In this document: positions 8,264-16,440 of the stretch, one piece after another
How positions within the stretch are numbered: the stretch's first letter is position 1
Layout of the letters: each line of letters begins with the position of its first letter
From: an uncultured Prevotella sp.
GTDB lineage: Bacteria; Bacteroidota; Bacteroidia; Bacteroidales; Bacteroidaceae
Reading direction: 5' to 3'
Length of the DNA: 56,155 nucleotides
NCBI GenBank assembly: GCA_900551055.1
Contig: URUK01000016.1
Location: 1-56,155 of the forward strand
Translations under genes and position numbers: made by a program
Notes under the pieces: model-generated
The model's input: the letters and a program-made list of their open reading frames with translations, nothing else
The model's database searches: none
What the model was told of the DNA's origin: nothing

Positions 8264-9523
8264 TCATTCCGCCCTCAACGCCTCTATCGGCCTTATGCGT
8301 GCCGCCTTGCGTGCAGGTATCAGTCCGGCGAGCGTCCCTGCCGCCACCATAACTATCGTTGCGGCCACGCAAACGTCGATGCCGACGGTGGGGTTGTAGA
8401 ACATCGTGGCCTCGAACAGGCCGCTGTTCACTTTCATCTGGCCTATCGTGGCGTCCATGTATTCGTTTGCCGCCACGCCGAGCACCATGCCGATGTAGCC
8501 GAAGAAGGTTGTTATCACCACGCTCTCGGTGATGATTAGCCGCAGGATTGACCGCGGACGGGCGCCTATGGCCTTGCGTATGCCGAACTCGCGGGTGCGT
8601 TCCTTGACGGTGATGAGCATGATGTTGCTCACGCCCACTATGCCGCTGAGCAGCGTGAAGAGGCCGACTATCCACAGCGCGGTGCGTATGATGCCCATGC
8701 CGGTGTTCATCTGGAGGTTCTGCGTAAAGCGGTTCCATATCCATACGGAGCGTTCGTCGTCGGGGGCGGCGCGGTGATTGCCGTTGATGCGCGCCCGGTA
8801 CTGTTGTTCGAAGGCGTCGTTGGCTTCCTGCGTGTCAAGTCCTTTGAACGAGAACAGTATCGTCCCGACCTTGTCGCCCTTGCCGTATATGGCGCGTATG
8901 GTGGTGAACGCCGTGTAGGCCGACGTATTCATGCCGCTGCGGTCGGCCTTGTAGATGCCCACCACGCGGAAGGCTATGCTGTCAACGTTGACAAACTGGC
9001 CTACGAGACGCTCCGTTCCGCGCGGCATCAGCTCCTTAGCGTCGTCCTCGCCGAGCACCAGCACCTTGCGTTTCTGCTCTATGTCTATGTCGTTGATGAA
9101 GCGTCCGCACATCATCTCCTTCTTGTTTATCTCTATCTCGTTGGGATATACGCCCGTAAGCGAGCTGCTTACGTAGTTCGCCCCGTGGCTAAGCGTCAGT
9201 CCGCTCTGGTCGGTCATGCCGCCGGTCTCCTCCACATTGGCCGAGAAGTTGTTGCCCGTCACGGCCATGTCCTTGTCGTTCAGCTCGATTGAGCGTCCCT
9301 CCTTCAGGCCGTCGTAGGGCTTCGACGTGTATCCGCCGCCCACCATCATCGAGTTGTCCAGGAACCTTCCGCTTTGCAGCATCATGGCGTTGATGAGTCC
9401 GTTGCCCGCTCCCAAGAGGAAGATTAGCATGAAGATGCCCCACGCAACGGCAAAACCCGTGAGGGCGGTGCGCAGCTTGTTGCGGCGGACTGTACTCATT
9501 ATTTCCACAAATACGTCTCTCAT
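8264..9523 (-). CDS. ABC transporter permease, MacB/FtsX type
   Basis: A 419-residue paralogue of the gene at 6791-8035. Its N-terminus is MRDVFVEIMSTVRRNKLRTALTGFAVAWGIFMLIFLL, giving one helix at about residues 20-42. A periplasmic domain follows, with the VLVLGEDDAKEL segment of MacB_PCD. The C-terminal helices surround VKERTREFGIRKAIGARPRSI, the ATPase coupling helix. In the Ytr comparison it takes the place of YtrF. A periplasmic role with the adaptor and TolC-like protein is inferred from gene order. Confidence 0.92.
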   Translation of the reverse strand: MRDVFVEIMSTVRRNKLRTALTGFAVAWGIFMLIFLLGAGNGLINAMMLQSGRFLDNSMMVGGGYTSKPYDGLKEGRSIELNDKDMAVTGNNFSANVEETGGMTDQSGLTLSHGANYVSSSLTGVYPNEIEINKKEMMCGRFINDIDIEQKRKVLVLGEDDAKELMPRGTERLVGQFVNVDSIAFRVVGIYKADRSGMNTSAYTAFTTIRAIYGKGDKVGTILFSFKGLDTQEANDAFEQQYRARINGNHRAAPDDERSVWIWNRFTQNLQMNTGMGIIRTALWIVGLFTLLSGIVGVSNIMLITVKERTREFGIRKAIGARPRSILRLIITESVVITTFFGYIGMVLGVAANEYMDATIGQMKVNSGLFEATMFYNPTVGIDVCVAATIVMVAAGTLAGLIPARKAARIRPIEALRAE

Positions 9524-9633
9524 AAAGTTCCCTCCAGGCCTCCCCGAAGGGAGGTATTAAGTTTCCGTTGCCGGTTGTTTTTGGTTATATAGTCCTTAAT
9601 TGTCATTGTTTCCGGTGCTGTTTTGTAAACTAT

Positions 9634-9745
9634 TGATAATCAATGGGTTATATGCCGCCTTGCAAAAGACCGTCTTTTAGTCTGCAAAAGGTGGCCTTTT
9701 AGCGTGTAAAAGGTGGTCTTTTAGAAGGTGATTTGGCATGTTTTG
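9634..9745. repeat. Phased GGCC array, copy 4
   Basis: Units are centred at 9671, 9693 and 9715, with a decayed fourth (TGGCATG) at 9737, all 22 bp apart. A TGATAATCA palindrome is centred at 9638, 33 bp before the first unit. The gap between 9524 and 9838 also has a CCTCC element at its start and a purine-rich GGGAG tract leading to TTCTTCACTTTTCGTTCTTC near 9813. Confidence 0.85.
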
Positions 9746-9838
9746 GAAAAGAAGACGGGAGAGCTGGGAGAACTGGGAGTAATGGGATGAATAGGAAAGG
9801 CTATCGAATTCTTCACTTTTCGTTCTTCACTCTTCACT

Positions 9839-10558
9839 TTACTTCATTACTCCTCCACTTCCGAACGGCGATGCGTGGTGGTCGAAGTTCACCTCTATTT
9901 CGCCAATCAGGCCGTCCTTGATGTGTACAATCTTGTTGGTTTCGTTGGCAACGCCGCTCTCGTGGGTCACCACAACTATTGTCATGCCCTCCTGTTCGTT
10001 GAGCTGCTTCAGCAGTTTCATCACCTCCACGCTGGTCTTCGAGTCCAGTGCGCCCGTCGGTTCGTCGGCGAGTATGATTTGGGGGTGCGTTATCAGTGCG
10101 CGCGCTATCGCCACACGCTGCTTCTGTCCGCCCGACATCTCGTTGGGATAGTGCCCCGCCCAGTCCTTCAGTCCCAAGCGTTCGAGGTATTCCATGCCCT
10201 TGCGGTGGCGCTCGCGGCGGCGCACTCCCTGATAGAACAGCGGCAGCTCGACGTTCTCTACGGCCGTTTTGAACGATATGAGGTTGAACGATTGGAAGAT
10301 GAAACCTATCATCCTGTTGCGGTATTCGGCGGCTTTTGTCTCCGAAAGGTCCTTGATGAGCGTGCCCGCCAGCGTGTATTCGCCCGAGTCGTAGTTGTCA
10401 AGTATGCCCAATATGTTCAATAACGTGGACTTGCCAGAGCCTGACGCGCCCATGATTGACACGAATTCGCCCTGCTCAATGTCTAAGTTGATGCCCTTGA
10501 GCACGTGCAGCGGCTGTCCGTTGTCGTATGTCTTGTTGATGTCGTGAAGGTGAATCAT
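9839..10558 (-). CDS. ABC transporter ATP-binding protein, LolD/MacB type (YtrE-like)
   Basis: A 239-residue ATPase with all nucleotide-binding motifs: Walker A GASGSGKST, the Q-loop in GFIFQSFNLI, the signature MSGGQKQR, Walker B IILADEPTGALD, and the switch histidine in VVVTHE. The family is the MacB/LolD/FtsE clade that powers FtsX-type permeases. It comes just before the two such permeases in the direction of transcription. A hairpin element separates it from the GntR-type gene upstream. Confidence 0.94.
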   Translation of the reverse strand: MIHLHDINKTYDNGQPLHVLKGINLDIEQGEFVSIMGASGSGKSTLLNILGILDNYDSGEYTLAGTLIKDLSETKAAEYRNRMIGFIFQSFNLISFKTAVENVELPLFYQGVRRRERHRKGMEYLERLGLKDWAGHYPNEMSGGQKQRVAIARALITHPQIILADEPTGALDSKTSVEVMKLLKQLNEQEGMTIVVVTHESGVANETNKIVHIKDGLIGEIEVNFDHHASPFGSGGVMK

Positions 10559-10576
10559 TTGTCAATTTTCTTTTTA

Positions 10577-10844
10577 GGAGTTAAGAAGTAATGGAGTAAA
10601 GGAGTTAAGACAAATGCCTTTACACCGTTAAAACATCCTTTTTCCTTATGTTGTTCTTATTTATTGTGTTAGACGTAAGTTGTCGTTGAAAAGTCGCAAA
10701 GACTTTTGTTGGAGGTGAAGATTTTGTAAGTTAGAATAAGACGGCTGCCCCTTATGCTTTCTATTCCTTGACTATTGGATTTCAGGAAAAAACATTATAC
10801 AAGGCATTTGTCTTAACTCCTTAACTCCATTACTCCTTAACTCC
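10577..10844. repeat. GGAGTTAAG hairpin element with a long unexplained loop
   Basis: The left arm at 10577-10620 and the right arm at 10801-10844 are 44 bp and match at 42 positions after reverse complementing. Each ends at the loop side in AAGACAAATGCCTT. The 180-nt loop is not repeated elsewhere in the window. It contains a small stem (AAAAGTC-GCAAA-GACTTTT, 10689-10707) and no ORF that I can support. The right arm runs into the end of the GntR-type gene and supplies its last codons and stop. Confidence 0.9.
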
Positions 10845-11195
10845 TTGTTCATTCCACTCCTTTTCCACTTCCTCCATGCCTATTCCGAGCATCCGCATCT
10901 GGCGGAACATCTCGGGAAGCTTCTGCTCCATGAACTCCTTTCGGCGTTCTTCGAGTATCTTCTCCTTTGCTCCGGCGGTGACGAAGTAGCCTAATCCGCG
11001 CTTGTTGTATATTATTCCCTGCTGCGCCAAGAGGTCGTATGACTTGACGGTGGTGTTCGTGTTCACCTCAAGCAGCACGGCATACTCGCGCACCGAGGGT
11101 ATTCTCGCGTCGTCGGAGTATTTCCCTGTAAGTATCTCGTCACACAGCCGGTCGGCTATCTGCACGTAAATCGCTTTCTCTGTCGTAAAGTTCAT
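10830..11195 (-). CDS. GntR-family transcriptional regulator, YtrA subfamily
   Basis: A 121-residue repressor-like protein. Residues about 5-78 form the GntR winged helix (YVQIADRLCDEILTGKY, RIPSVREYAVLLEVNTNTTV, YDLLAQQGIIYNKRGLGYFV). The short C-terminal helical tail, with no effector domain, marks the YtrA subfamily, which controls ABC transporter operons. Its start overlaps the stop of the preceding permease by 4 bp (ATGA), so the two are translationally coupled. A likely operator is the inverted repeat at 15880-15903 at the head of the operon. The last three codons and stop lie inside a hairpin repeat arm. Confidence 0.93.
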   Translation of the reverse strand: MNFTTEKAIYVQIADRLCDEILTGKYSDDARIPSVREYAVLLEVNTNTTVKSYDLLAQQGIIYNKRGLGYFVTAGAKEKILEERRKEFMEQKLPEMFRQMRMLGIGMEEVEKEWNEQGVKE

Positions 11196-12016
11196 AAGTT
11201 AATCCATTTGTTGTTGATAACCTGCATACGCTTGAATATCCTGTAAGAGAGCCACCAGTTGAGCACCGCAATGGCTGCAAGCACGGTGCCGATGGCGTAG
11301 AACACGGGGGCAAGGCCTTCGTCCATGACCGTCGTTTCAACGTTTCCACCTCCGTAAGACACGACTATCGCAAATGCGATGAACAGCAGGACGTGCACCG
11401 CCGAGGTGATGACGAACTGGTAACGGCGCAGCACCGTGCCGCCAAAAACATACAGAGACTGCGCCCAGAGGCACCATCCTAATGCGGTAAAGTTCACCGC
11501 CGTGGGGAATATTCTGCCTGCGTTTACGCTGCTTCCGGCGAAGTCCGTATCGGTGAAAAGCATCTGGAGAAAGTACGGCAGGCCGATGGCTACGTGGTCG
11601 ATGCCGAATATCAGGCATACCACTATGCGCACAATGTCGGCAATGCAGAATGCCACTATCGCCATGATGGCGGCTCCCAAGGTAACGGCGAGGAAGTTGA
11701 CGAGGAACTTTTCAAGGTCGGTGGCAGGCAGGAGCTTCACCGTTGTGCGTTGCGCCTTTGTCTGCATGTTGGCGAAAATCCATGTTCCGCTGATGATGAC
11801 GACTATGAGATAAATCACCACACAGAAGGCTATGCGTTCTATCAGGCGGCCTTCGCCGTCGGCTGGCATGCCTTTCAGGTAAGGATACAGCCACCCGATG
11901 TAGGGGCCGAGGTAACCTATCGACAGGCCGGCGGCGAACGACAGCACGCCCTTGAAGTTCATCCTCCATGTCCACTGCGCCACTCTTGCGAAGCGTTTTA
12001 TATCGAAATTGCTCAT
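11192..12016 (-). CDS. ABC transporter membrane subunit, third of three paralogues
   Basis: A 274-residue membrane protein with about six hydrophobic segments. The start at 12016 (MSNFDIKRFARVAQWTWRMN) aligns with the starts of the two paralogues upstream; the upstream in-frame ATG at 12055 does not. The C-terminus (FKRMQVINNKWINL) is nearly shared with them, and the segment LLPATDLEKFLVNFLAVTLG is conserved. It is more diverged than the other two are from each other. The family is uncharacterised in Bacteroidetes. Its place between a YtrB-like ATPase and a YtrA-like regulator supports a role as transporter membrane subunit. Confidence 0.8.
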   Translation of the reverse strand: MSNFDIKRFARVAQWTWRMNFKGVLSFAAGLSIGYLGPYIGWLYPYLKGMPADGEGRLIERIAFCVVIYLIVVIISGTWIFANMQTKAQRTTVKLLPATDLEKFLVNFLAVTLGAAIMAIVAFCIADIVRIVVCLIFGIDHVAIGLPYFLQMLFTDTDFAGSSVNAGRIFPTAVNFTALGWCLWAQSLYVFGGTVLRRYQFVITSAVHVLLFIAFAIVVSYGGGNVETTVMDEGLAPVFYAIGTVLAAIAVLNWWLSYRIFKRMQVINNKWINL

Positions 12017-12099
12017 TGTTCTTGTATTTTTATGTTTGGAAGTTATAGAAGTCAAGGGGAATTACCGCACGCATCCGCGTGCTAAGGGAGTTAAAGGAC

Positions 12100-12176
12100 G
12101 ATACCCTTGGCGGCATTTGGATTCTTCACTCTTCCCTCTTCGTTAGCTTAACGCTGACTTTCAGTTCTTCATTTAA
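12100..12176. repeat. TTCTTCACT repeat with CGTTAGCTTAACGCTGACTT core
   Basis: The block ATTCTTCACTCTTCCCTCTT, then CGTTAGCTTAACGCTGACTT and TCAGTTCTTCA, recurs at 53573-53625. Related TTCTTCACT arms are at 9813-9850 and, importantly, inside purL at 21358-21390. Confidence 0.7.
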
Positions 12177-12178
12177 TT

Positions 12179-13006
12179 TCAAAGGTTCAGCCATTTGTTA
12201 TTGATTACCTGCATACGGTGGAATATCTTGTAGGACAAAATCCAGTCGGCTATGCCCCATGCGGTGAACACTGCCGCGCCAGTCCATATCAAAGGGATTG
12301 CCAGTTCGCGTGTTATTTCATGGAAGGCACCTTCCGCTAAGTATCTGAGTATTGGTACAGTGGCTATTCCCAAGACAAAGAGTACAAGCGTGGTGAGCAC
12401 AAACTGGCGGCGGCGCAGCAACGCTCCGCCAAGTATGTAGAGTGAATGTACCCAGAAAATATATGCCACTGGCGACGTCATCATTGCGTATGCTTCGGCT
12501 GGACTCATGCCGATAAAGATGTAGCTGTAGTAATCGCTCGGGCCGATAAGCATCGAGTAGAACTCTGGAATGAGGCATCTTATTACGTCGATGCCTGCTA
12601 TCAGGCTTATAAGCATTCGGAAAACGTCGGCCAGGCAGAATGCAACGTAAGCCATAATCCACCACACCACGGTGACGTAAAGCGCACGGACGAGAAACTT
12701 CTCAAGGTCGGTAGCCGGCAGCATCTTGAACATTATGCGCTGCTCTTTTGTCTTCATGTTGTTGAAAAGCCAGCATCCGCCGGTTATGGCTATGATGAAA
12801 TAGATGCCCATGTCCACCCTCATGGTAGTCATGAGGCTCGCTACGGTGTGTGCCCCGGTGCCGTTGTATCTTGAAAGCAGGTATATGATGAACGGCACTG
12901 TGAATGCGAAGAACATGACGGCGAAGTTCGTCAGCATTTCCTTTCGTGTCATCTTGGCCGACCAGAGCAGGGTCTTGCCGAAACGTTTTATGTCGAAGTT
13001 GCTCAT
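12179..13006 (-). CDS. ABC transporter membrane subunit, second paralogue
   Basis: A 275-residue membrane protein with about six hydrophobic helices. It is very close to the gene at 13396-14223: both share FGKTLLWSAKMT, EQRIMFKMLPATDLEKF, ALYVTVVWWIMAYVAFCLAD and the C-terminus FHRMQVINNKWLNL (or FRRMQ). The near-identity extends to the DNA in the middle of the gene, which points to a fairly recent tandem duplication. The start at 13006 has no competitor. By context it is a membrane subunit of the Ytr-like transporter. Confidence 0.82.
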   Translation of the reverse strand: MSNFDIKRFGKTLLWSAKMTRKEMLTNFAVMFFAFTVPFIIYLLSRYNGTGAHTVASLMTTMRVDMGIYFIIAITGGCWLFNNMKTKEQRIMFKMLPATDLEKFLVRALYVTVVWWIMAYVAFCLADVFRMLISLIAGIDVIRCLIPEFYSMLIGPSDYYSYIFIGMSPAEAYAMMTSPVAYIFWVHSLYILGGALLRRRQFVLTTLVLFVLGIATVPILRYLAEGAFHEITRELAIPLIWTGAAVFTAWGIADWILSYKIFHRMQVINNKWLNL

Positions 13007-13196
13007 TGTCCGTTGTATTTTATTTTCAGAAGTTAAAGGAGTTAAAGAAGTTTTTTCGTTTCACTCAAAGGAATTTCGCTCCCCTTCGGTCGCTAAGAAG
13101 TTAAAGCCGTTACCTTATATTATTAGTTCCTATCCGCATTCCCTCCCTCGGGAGGGTTAGGGAGGGGCTTCCTTTTGGTTAGGTAGGGGCTTCTCC

Positions 13197-13320
13197 TTGA
13201 TTATCAGTGAGTTATAACCTGCGTTGCAAAAGGTGGCCTTTTAGCCTGTAAAAGGCCACCTTTTAGCGTGTAAAACACGGCCTTTTGGAAGGCGAAAGAC
13301 GGCCTTTTGCAAACCGGGCG
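13197..13320. repeat. Phased GGCC array, copy 5
   Basis: Unit centres lie at 13235, 13257, 13279 and 13301, exactly 22 bp apart (GGTGGCC, GGCCACC, CACGGCC, GACGGCC). TGATTATCA is centred at 13202, 33 bp before. The gap between 13007 and 13395 also holds a GAAGTTAAAGCCGTTACC repeat (about 13024-13137) and a CCTCCC element (13137-13170). Confidence 0.9.
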
Positions 13321-13395
13321 GTTTCCGGTGACATTTTCATTCATGTCTTTTGCTTTTTACCTTTTTACTTTTTTACTTTTTCACCTTTTCACCCC

Positions 13396-14223
13396 TCAAA
13401 GGTTCAGCCATTTGTTGTTGATTACCTGCATGCGGCGGAATATCTTGTATGACAAAATCCAGTCGGCTATGCCCCATGCGGTGAAGAACGCCGCGCCCGT
13501 CCATGCCAAAGGAACCGCCAACTGGCGTGCCGTATCGGGGTCTACGCCGTCAACATAGCTTACGAGAATAGGTGTAAACACCATTCCGATGACGAAGTGT
13601 GCAAGCGTGGTGAGCACGAACTGGCGGCGGCGCAGCAACGCTCCGCCGAGTATGTAGAATGAATACATCCAGAAAACCCAGGCGTATGCCAGCGCGAGAA
13701 CAGCGTATGTCTCGTCCGCACGCATGCTGTTGACGGTGAAGCTGGTGTGCTCGCTTGTGCCGATAAGTATCGAGGTGAACTCCGGGATGACGCTTCTCAC
13801 CACGTCGATGCCTGCTATCAGGCTTACGAGCATGCGGAAAACGTCGGCCAAGCAGAATGCAACGTAAGCCATAATCCACCACACTACGGTGACGTAAAGC
13901 GCGCGGGTGATGAACTTTTCGAGGTCTGTCGCAGGCAGCATCTTGAACATTATGCGCTGCTCTTTTGTCTTCATGTTGCTGAAAAGCCAGCATCCGCCGA
14001 TGACGGTGATGATGATATAGATGAAGATATTTAGCTGCATGGCTGTTGTGAGGTTTGATGCCGTGTGCATCTCGGAGCCTTTGTAGCTTGAAAGCAGATG
14101 TATGATGAACGGCACGGTGAATGCGAAGAACATGGCGGCAACGTTCGTCAGTATTTCTTTTTGTGTCATCTTGGCCGACCAGAGCAGGGTCTTGCCGAAG
14201 CGGTTTATGTTGAATTTTGACAT
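13396..14223 (-). CDS. ABC transporter membrane subunit, first paralogue
   Basis: A 275-residue membrane protein, the first of three tandem paralogues and directly downstream of the ATPase gene at 14352-15170. It has about six transmembrane helices (for example ILTNVAAMFFAFTVPFIIHLL and the helix ending YIIITVIGGCWLF). The N-terminus MSKFNINRFGKTLLWSAKMT matches the other two. The sequence shows no known substrate motif. A heteromeric permease with one of the sister proteins is a reasonable inference. Confidence 0.82.
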   Translation of the reverse strand: MSKFNINRFGKTLLWSAKMTQKEILTNVAAMFFAFTVPFIIHLLSSYKGSEMHTASNLTTAMQLNIFIYIIITVIGGCWLFSNMKTKEQRIMFKMLPATDLEKFITRALYVTVVWWIMAYVAFCLADVFRMLVSLIAGIDVVRSVIPEFTSILIGTSEHTSFTVNSMRADETYAVLALAYAWVFWMYSFYILGGALLRRRQFVLTTLAHFVIGMVFTPILVSYVDGVDPDTARQLAVPLAWTGAAFFTAWGIADWILSYKIFRRMQVINNKWLNL

Positions 14224-14351
14224 GGCTGATTGTTGTTAAAGCCCCCTCCCTACCTCCCCATGGGGAGGAGAAGTGGCGGTGTTGTTATTTGGTGGATAGG
14301 ACTGATGGGGCGGATGAGCCGGATATTGGCGGCGCGTGATGCCGGGATGGG

Positions 14352-15170
14352 CTACAGTGCGCGCTTCGTCACGGCGTTGAACAGCAGTTCGAGGTTGAGC
14401 GTTGTGTCCCCGTCGCCCTCGCGTTTGCGTGTTATTACGGCGTTGCCCTGCACCGACGGCTCGGCGTAAAGCACGTCGTCACTCGGCTCTCCGAGTGAAC
14501 GGAACTCGAAGTTGTACTTCTTGCAGATGTCGGCTACTGACGCATCGAGGAGGATTTGCGAGCGGTCGAGCATCACGATGTGGTCAAGCAGCGACTCGAC
14601 GTCGTGCACCTGATGGGTGGAAATTACCATTGTGCGGTCGTCGGCCATGTTGTTTGCAATGACTTTGCGGAACTGGCTCTTCGACGGAATGTCCAGTCCG
14701 TTGGTCGGTTCGTCCATAAGCAGCAGCTTGGTGTTGGCCGCCAGCGCGAAGCTCATATATACTTTCTTCTTCTGTCCCATGGAAAGCTCCTTCAGGTGGA
14801 TGTCCGGCGTCAGCTCGAAGTCGCGCAGGCAGCTCTCCAGCACCTCGCGGCTGAAGCGCGGATAGAACGGCTTGTTGAGCTTGACGTATGCCTCGAGGGT
14901 CATCGGAGCGAGGTCGAACTCCTCGGGAACGAGGAATATCTCCTCAAGCGTTTCGGCCTGATGGCGGCCCGTGTCAACGCCGTCTACGGTGATGGTGCCG
15001 GCTGTCCGGTGCAGCAGTCCGCTGATAAGGTAAAGCAATGTCGACTTTCCCGTGCCGTTCTTTCCCAGCAGTCCGTAGATGTTATTGTCCTCAAGGTTGA
15101 GGTTGAAGTTTTCGAAGACGTACTGCTTCGCGCCCTGGTACTTGTATTTCAGGTTCTCGATGTGTATCAT
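14352..15170 (-). CDS. ABC transporter ATP-binding protein (YtrB-like)
   Basis: A 272-residue ATPase: Walker A GLLGKNGTGKST, signature LSMGQKKK, Walker B LLLMDEPTNGLD and switch histidine VISTHQVHDVE. The signature Ser-Met-Gly variation and the roughly 60-residue C-terminal extension resemble the YtrB/BcrA-type subfamily, not the MacB clade encoded at 9839. It precedes the three small permeases that it should energise. A hairpin repeat lies just upstream, between it and the DUF3836-like gene. Confidence 0.92.
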   Translation of the reverse strand: MIHIENLKYKYQGAKQYVFENFNLNLEDNNIYGLLGKNGTGKSTLLYLISGLLHRTAGTITVDGVDTGRHQAETLEEIFLVPEEFDLAPMTLEAYVKLNKPFYPRFSREVLESCLRDFELTPDIHLKELSMGQKKKVYMSFALAANTKLLLMDEPTNGLDIPSKSQFRKVIANNMADDRTMVISTHQVHDVESLLDHIVMLDRSQILLDASVADICKKYNFEFRSLGEPSDDVLYAEPSVQGNAVITRKREGDGDTTLNLELLFNAVTKRAL

Positions 15171-15198
15171 TTTATTGTTGTTTTTAGGTTTTTATTTA

Positions 15199-15337
15199 GA
15201 AGTTAAGGAGTTAAAGGAGTTATGGAGTTAAGACAAATGCTTTGCCGCTTTGTGTTTGTAGAGAGAGTATCGGATTGAAAAGACTTGCAGGCGAGGCATT
15301 TGTCTTAACTCCTTTACTCCATAACTCCTTTACTCCT
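15199..15337. repeat. GGAGTTAAG hairpin element
   Basis: The left arm (15199-15243) ends in AAGACAAATGCTTTGCCG. The right arm (15293-15337) starts GCGAGGCATTTGTCTTAACT. The arms pair over about 40 bp with a few mismatches around a 50-nt loop. The right arm lies beside the stop codon of the DUF3836-like gene. Confidence 0.85.
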
Positions 15338-15342
15338 CAGAA

Positions 15343-15825
15343 TTAAAATCCAGCCATCAGCCCTTCGTCTTTCGTCATTATCACTAAGATGTTGTCGGTA
15401 ACGGCGGTTGTCGAGCCGTCGTCGGCGATGTCGTAGGCTGTCACAGACATTACGCCCGATGCCTCTTTGCGGTATTCGGTGCGGCTGTCGGTGCGGTCGA
15501 ATGCCTTTGTCGTGCCGTTCCAGAGGCTGCGCTCAAGGGTGTAACCGTCAGCCGTATATGTGTAGGTAAGGCGGCTTTCGGGTGTCATGCGGCCTGTGCG
15601 TGCGTTGCGGCGGTAGGTTTCTTTCACCGTTACGCGGCCCTGGTTGTCATACTCGTAGCGGTATTCAAGTTTTCCGCTAAGGCTTTCTCCCACTTTGTCA
15701 TACACGTACATGGTCTTAACCTGACCGTTTTCCACGTCTGCGTTGTAGCAATACTGTGAGTTGATGTTGCCCGTTGAGTTGAGGTACATTGCCATGATTG
15801 TGGCGGCTGTGATGATAGTTCCCAT
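15343..15825 (-). CDS. Small exported protein, DUF3836-like
   Basis: A 160-residue protein with a weakly hydrophobic N-terminus (MGTIITAATIMAMYLNSTGN), probably exported. The body is made of short beta-strand repeats of the kind YEYDNQGRVTVKETYRRNA and LTYTYTADGYTLERSLWN. These match DUF3836 and other YD-like Bacteroidetes proteins that read as repeated strand-turn-strand units. It is the first gene after the promoter and inverted repeat at 15880-15935, so it probably heads the regulated operon. No catalytic residues are evident and the function is unknown. Confidence 0.72.
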   Translation of the reverse strand: MGTIITAATIMAMYLNSTGNINSQYCYNADVENGQVKTMYVYDKVGESLSGKLEYRYEYDNQGRVTVKETYRRNARTGRMTPESRLTYTYTADGYTLERSLWNGTTKAFDRTDSRTEYRKEASGVMSVTAYDIADDGSTTAVTDNILVIMTKDEGLMAGF

Positions 15826-15879
15826 AATTGTTAAAGTCGTTAAATTGTCAATATTTGTATTTCTGTTCTCTTGTTTCTT

Positions 15880-15903
15880 AGTGTACTAATGTTGTAGTAC
15901 ACT
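15880..15903. promoter_or_regulatory. Putative GntR/YtrA operator
   Basis: AGTGTACTA-N6-TAGTACACT is a perfect 9-bp inverted repeat. It begins 1 bp downstream of the -7 box, where the transcription start would lie, so a bound protein would block initiation. YtrA-type regulators are known to use AGTGTA...TACACT-like operators. The only GntR-type gene in the window is the YtrA-like gene of this operon. Confidence 0.72.
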
Positions 15904-15904
15904 G

Positions 15905-15935
15905 CAAATGTACGGCAATAACACATTGCTTGCAA
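15905..15935 (-). promoter_or_regulatory. Promoter of the Ytr-like operon
   Basis: On the minus strand, TTG (15933-15935), a 20-bp spacer and TACATTTG (15905-15912) form a full Bacteroidetes sigma-ABfr promoter. Predicted transcription starts near 15898, inside the inverted repeat. About 80 nt of leader precede the DUF3836-like start codon. Confidence 0.78.
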
Positions 15936-15979
15936 GTTTTTCGGCAAAAAAATGCAAAGGAAACGGTATTTTTAACTTG

Positions 15980-16019
15980 TGTTTACAATAATCTATTGAA
16001 TGCCGGTTGTTTGTAAACA
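15980..16019. other. 8-bp inverted repeat in a long intergenic stretch
   Basis: TGTTTACA (15980-15987) and TGTAAACA (16012-16019) are exact reverse complements in an AT-rich stretch with no ORF. They may be a protein-binding site or chance. The rest of 15936-16139 shows only a degraded GGATAGGACTGATG repeat (about 16059-16078). Confidence 0.3.
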
Positions 16020-16139
16020 GATTTTAAGAATGCGGTTAGTTGTTTGTTGTGTGATAGGTCGGATAGGACTGATGTGGATGATAAGGCCAATGGGTTGTCG
16101 GCACAATGGCAGACGGTAATTAAGCTCCCTCCCTTCTTT

Positions 16140-16247
16140 TAATTGAGAGTTGAGAAATGAAAATGGATAATTATGATTTGCCTTAGTTAACAGATGACCT
16201 CAAAGGAAATCATAATTATCCATTCCCCATTATCCATCCTCAATTTA
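16140..16247. repeat. AATTGAG hairpin element with ATGATTTGCC core (family E)
   Basis: The left arm runs 16140-16180 and contains GGATAATTATGATTTGCC. The right arm (16202-16247) contains AAATCATAATTATCCATTCC. The core is shared with the elements at 22224-22333 (inside purL) and 34194-34299. The sequence CTCAATTTAAAA at the right end joins directly to a phased GGCC array, as also seen at 34291 and 45070. Confidence 0.88.
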
Positions 16248-16249
16248 AA

Positions 16250-16440
16250 AGGCGGCAAATTGGAAGCTAAAAGGTCATCTTTTACCCTCTAAAAGGCCAC
16301 CTTTTACAATGCAAAAGGTGGCCTTTTGGAAATGCGCTGATAATCAATAAGTTGCAAAAGGGTTGCAGGCGGTGCCGCAAACAGCCTTATTCCAGTGCTG
16401 AAAAACGTGTGTAGGCCGCGCCTTCAGGCGGTTGCCGAGA
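16250..16440. repeat. Phased GGCC array, copy 6, with extended flank
   Basis: Unit centres lie at 16254 (decayed, GGCGGCA), 16276, 16298 and 16320, and TGATAATCA is centred at 16342. All spacings are 22 bp. The flank from 16351 (AAGTTGCAAAAGGGTTGCAG to GAAAAACGTGTG and beyond) is homologous to 20206-20285, so the full repeat is about 190 bp. A CCTCCC element follows at 16478-16510. Confidence 0.88.
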
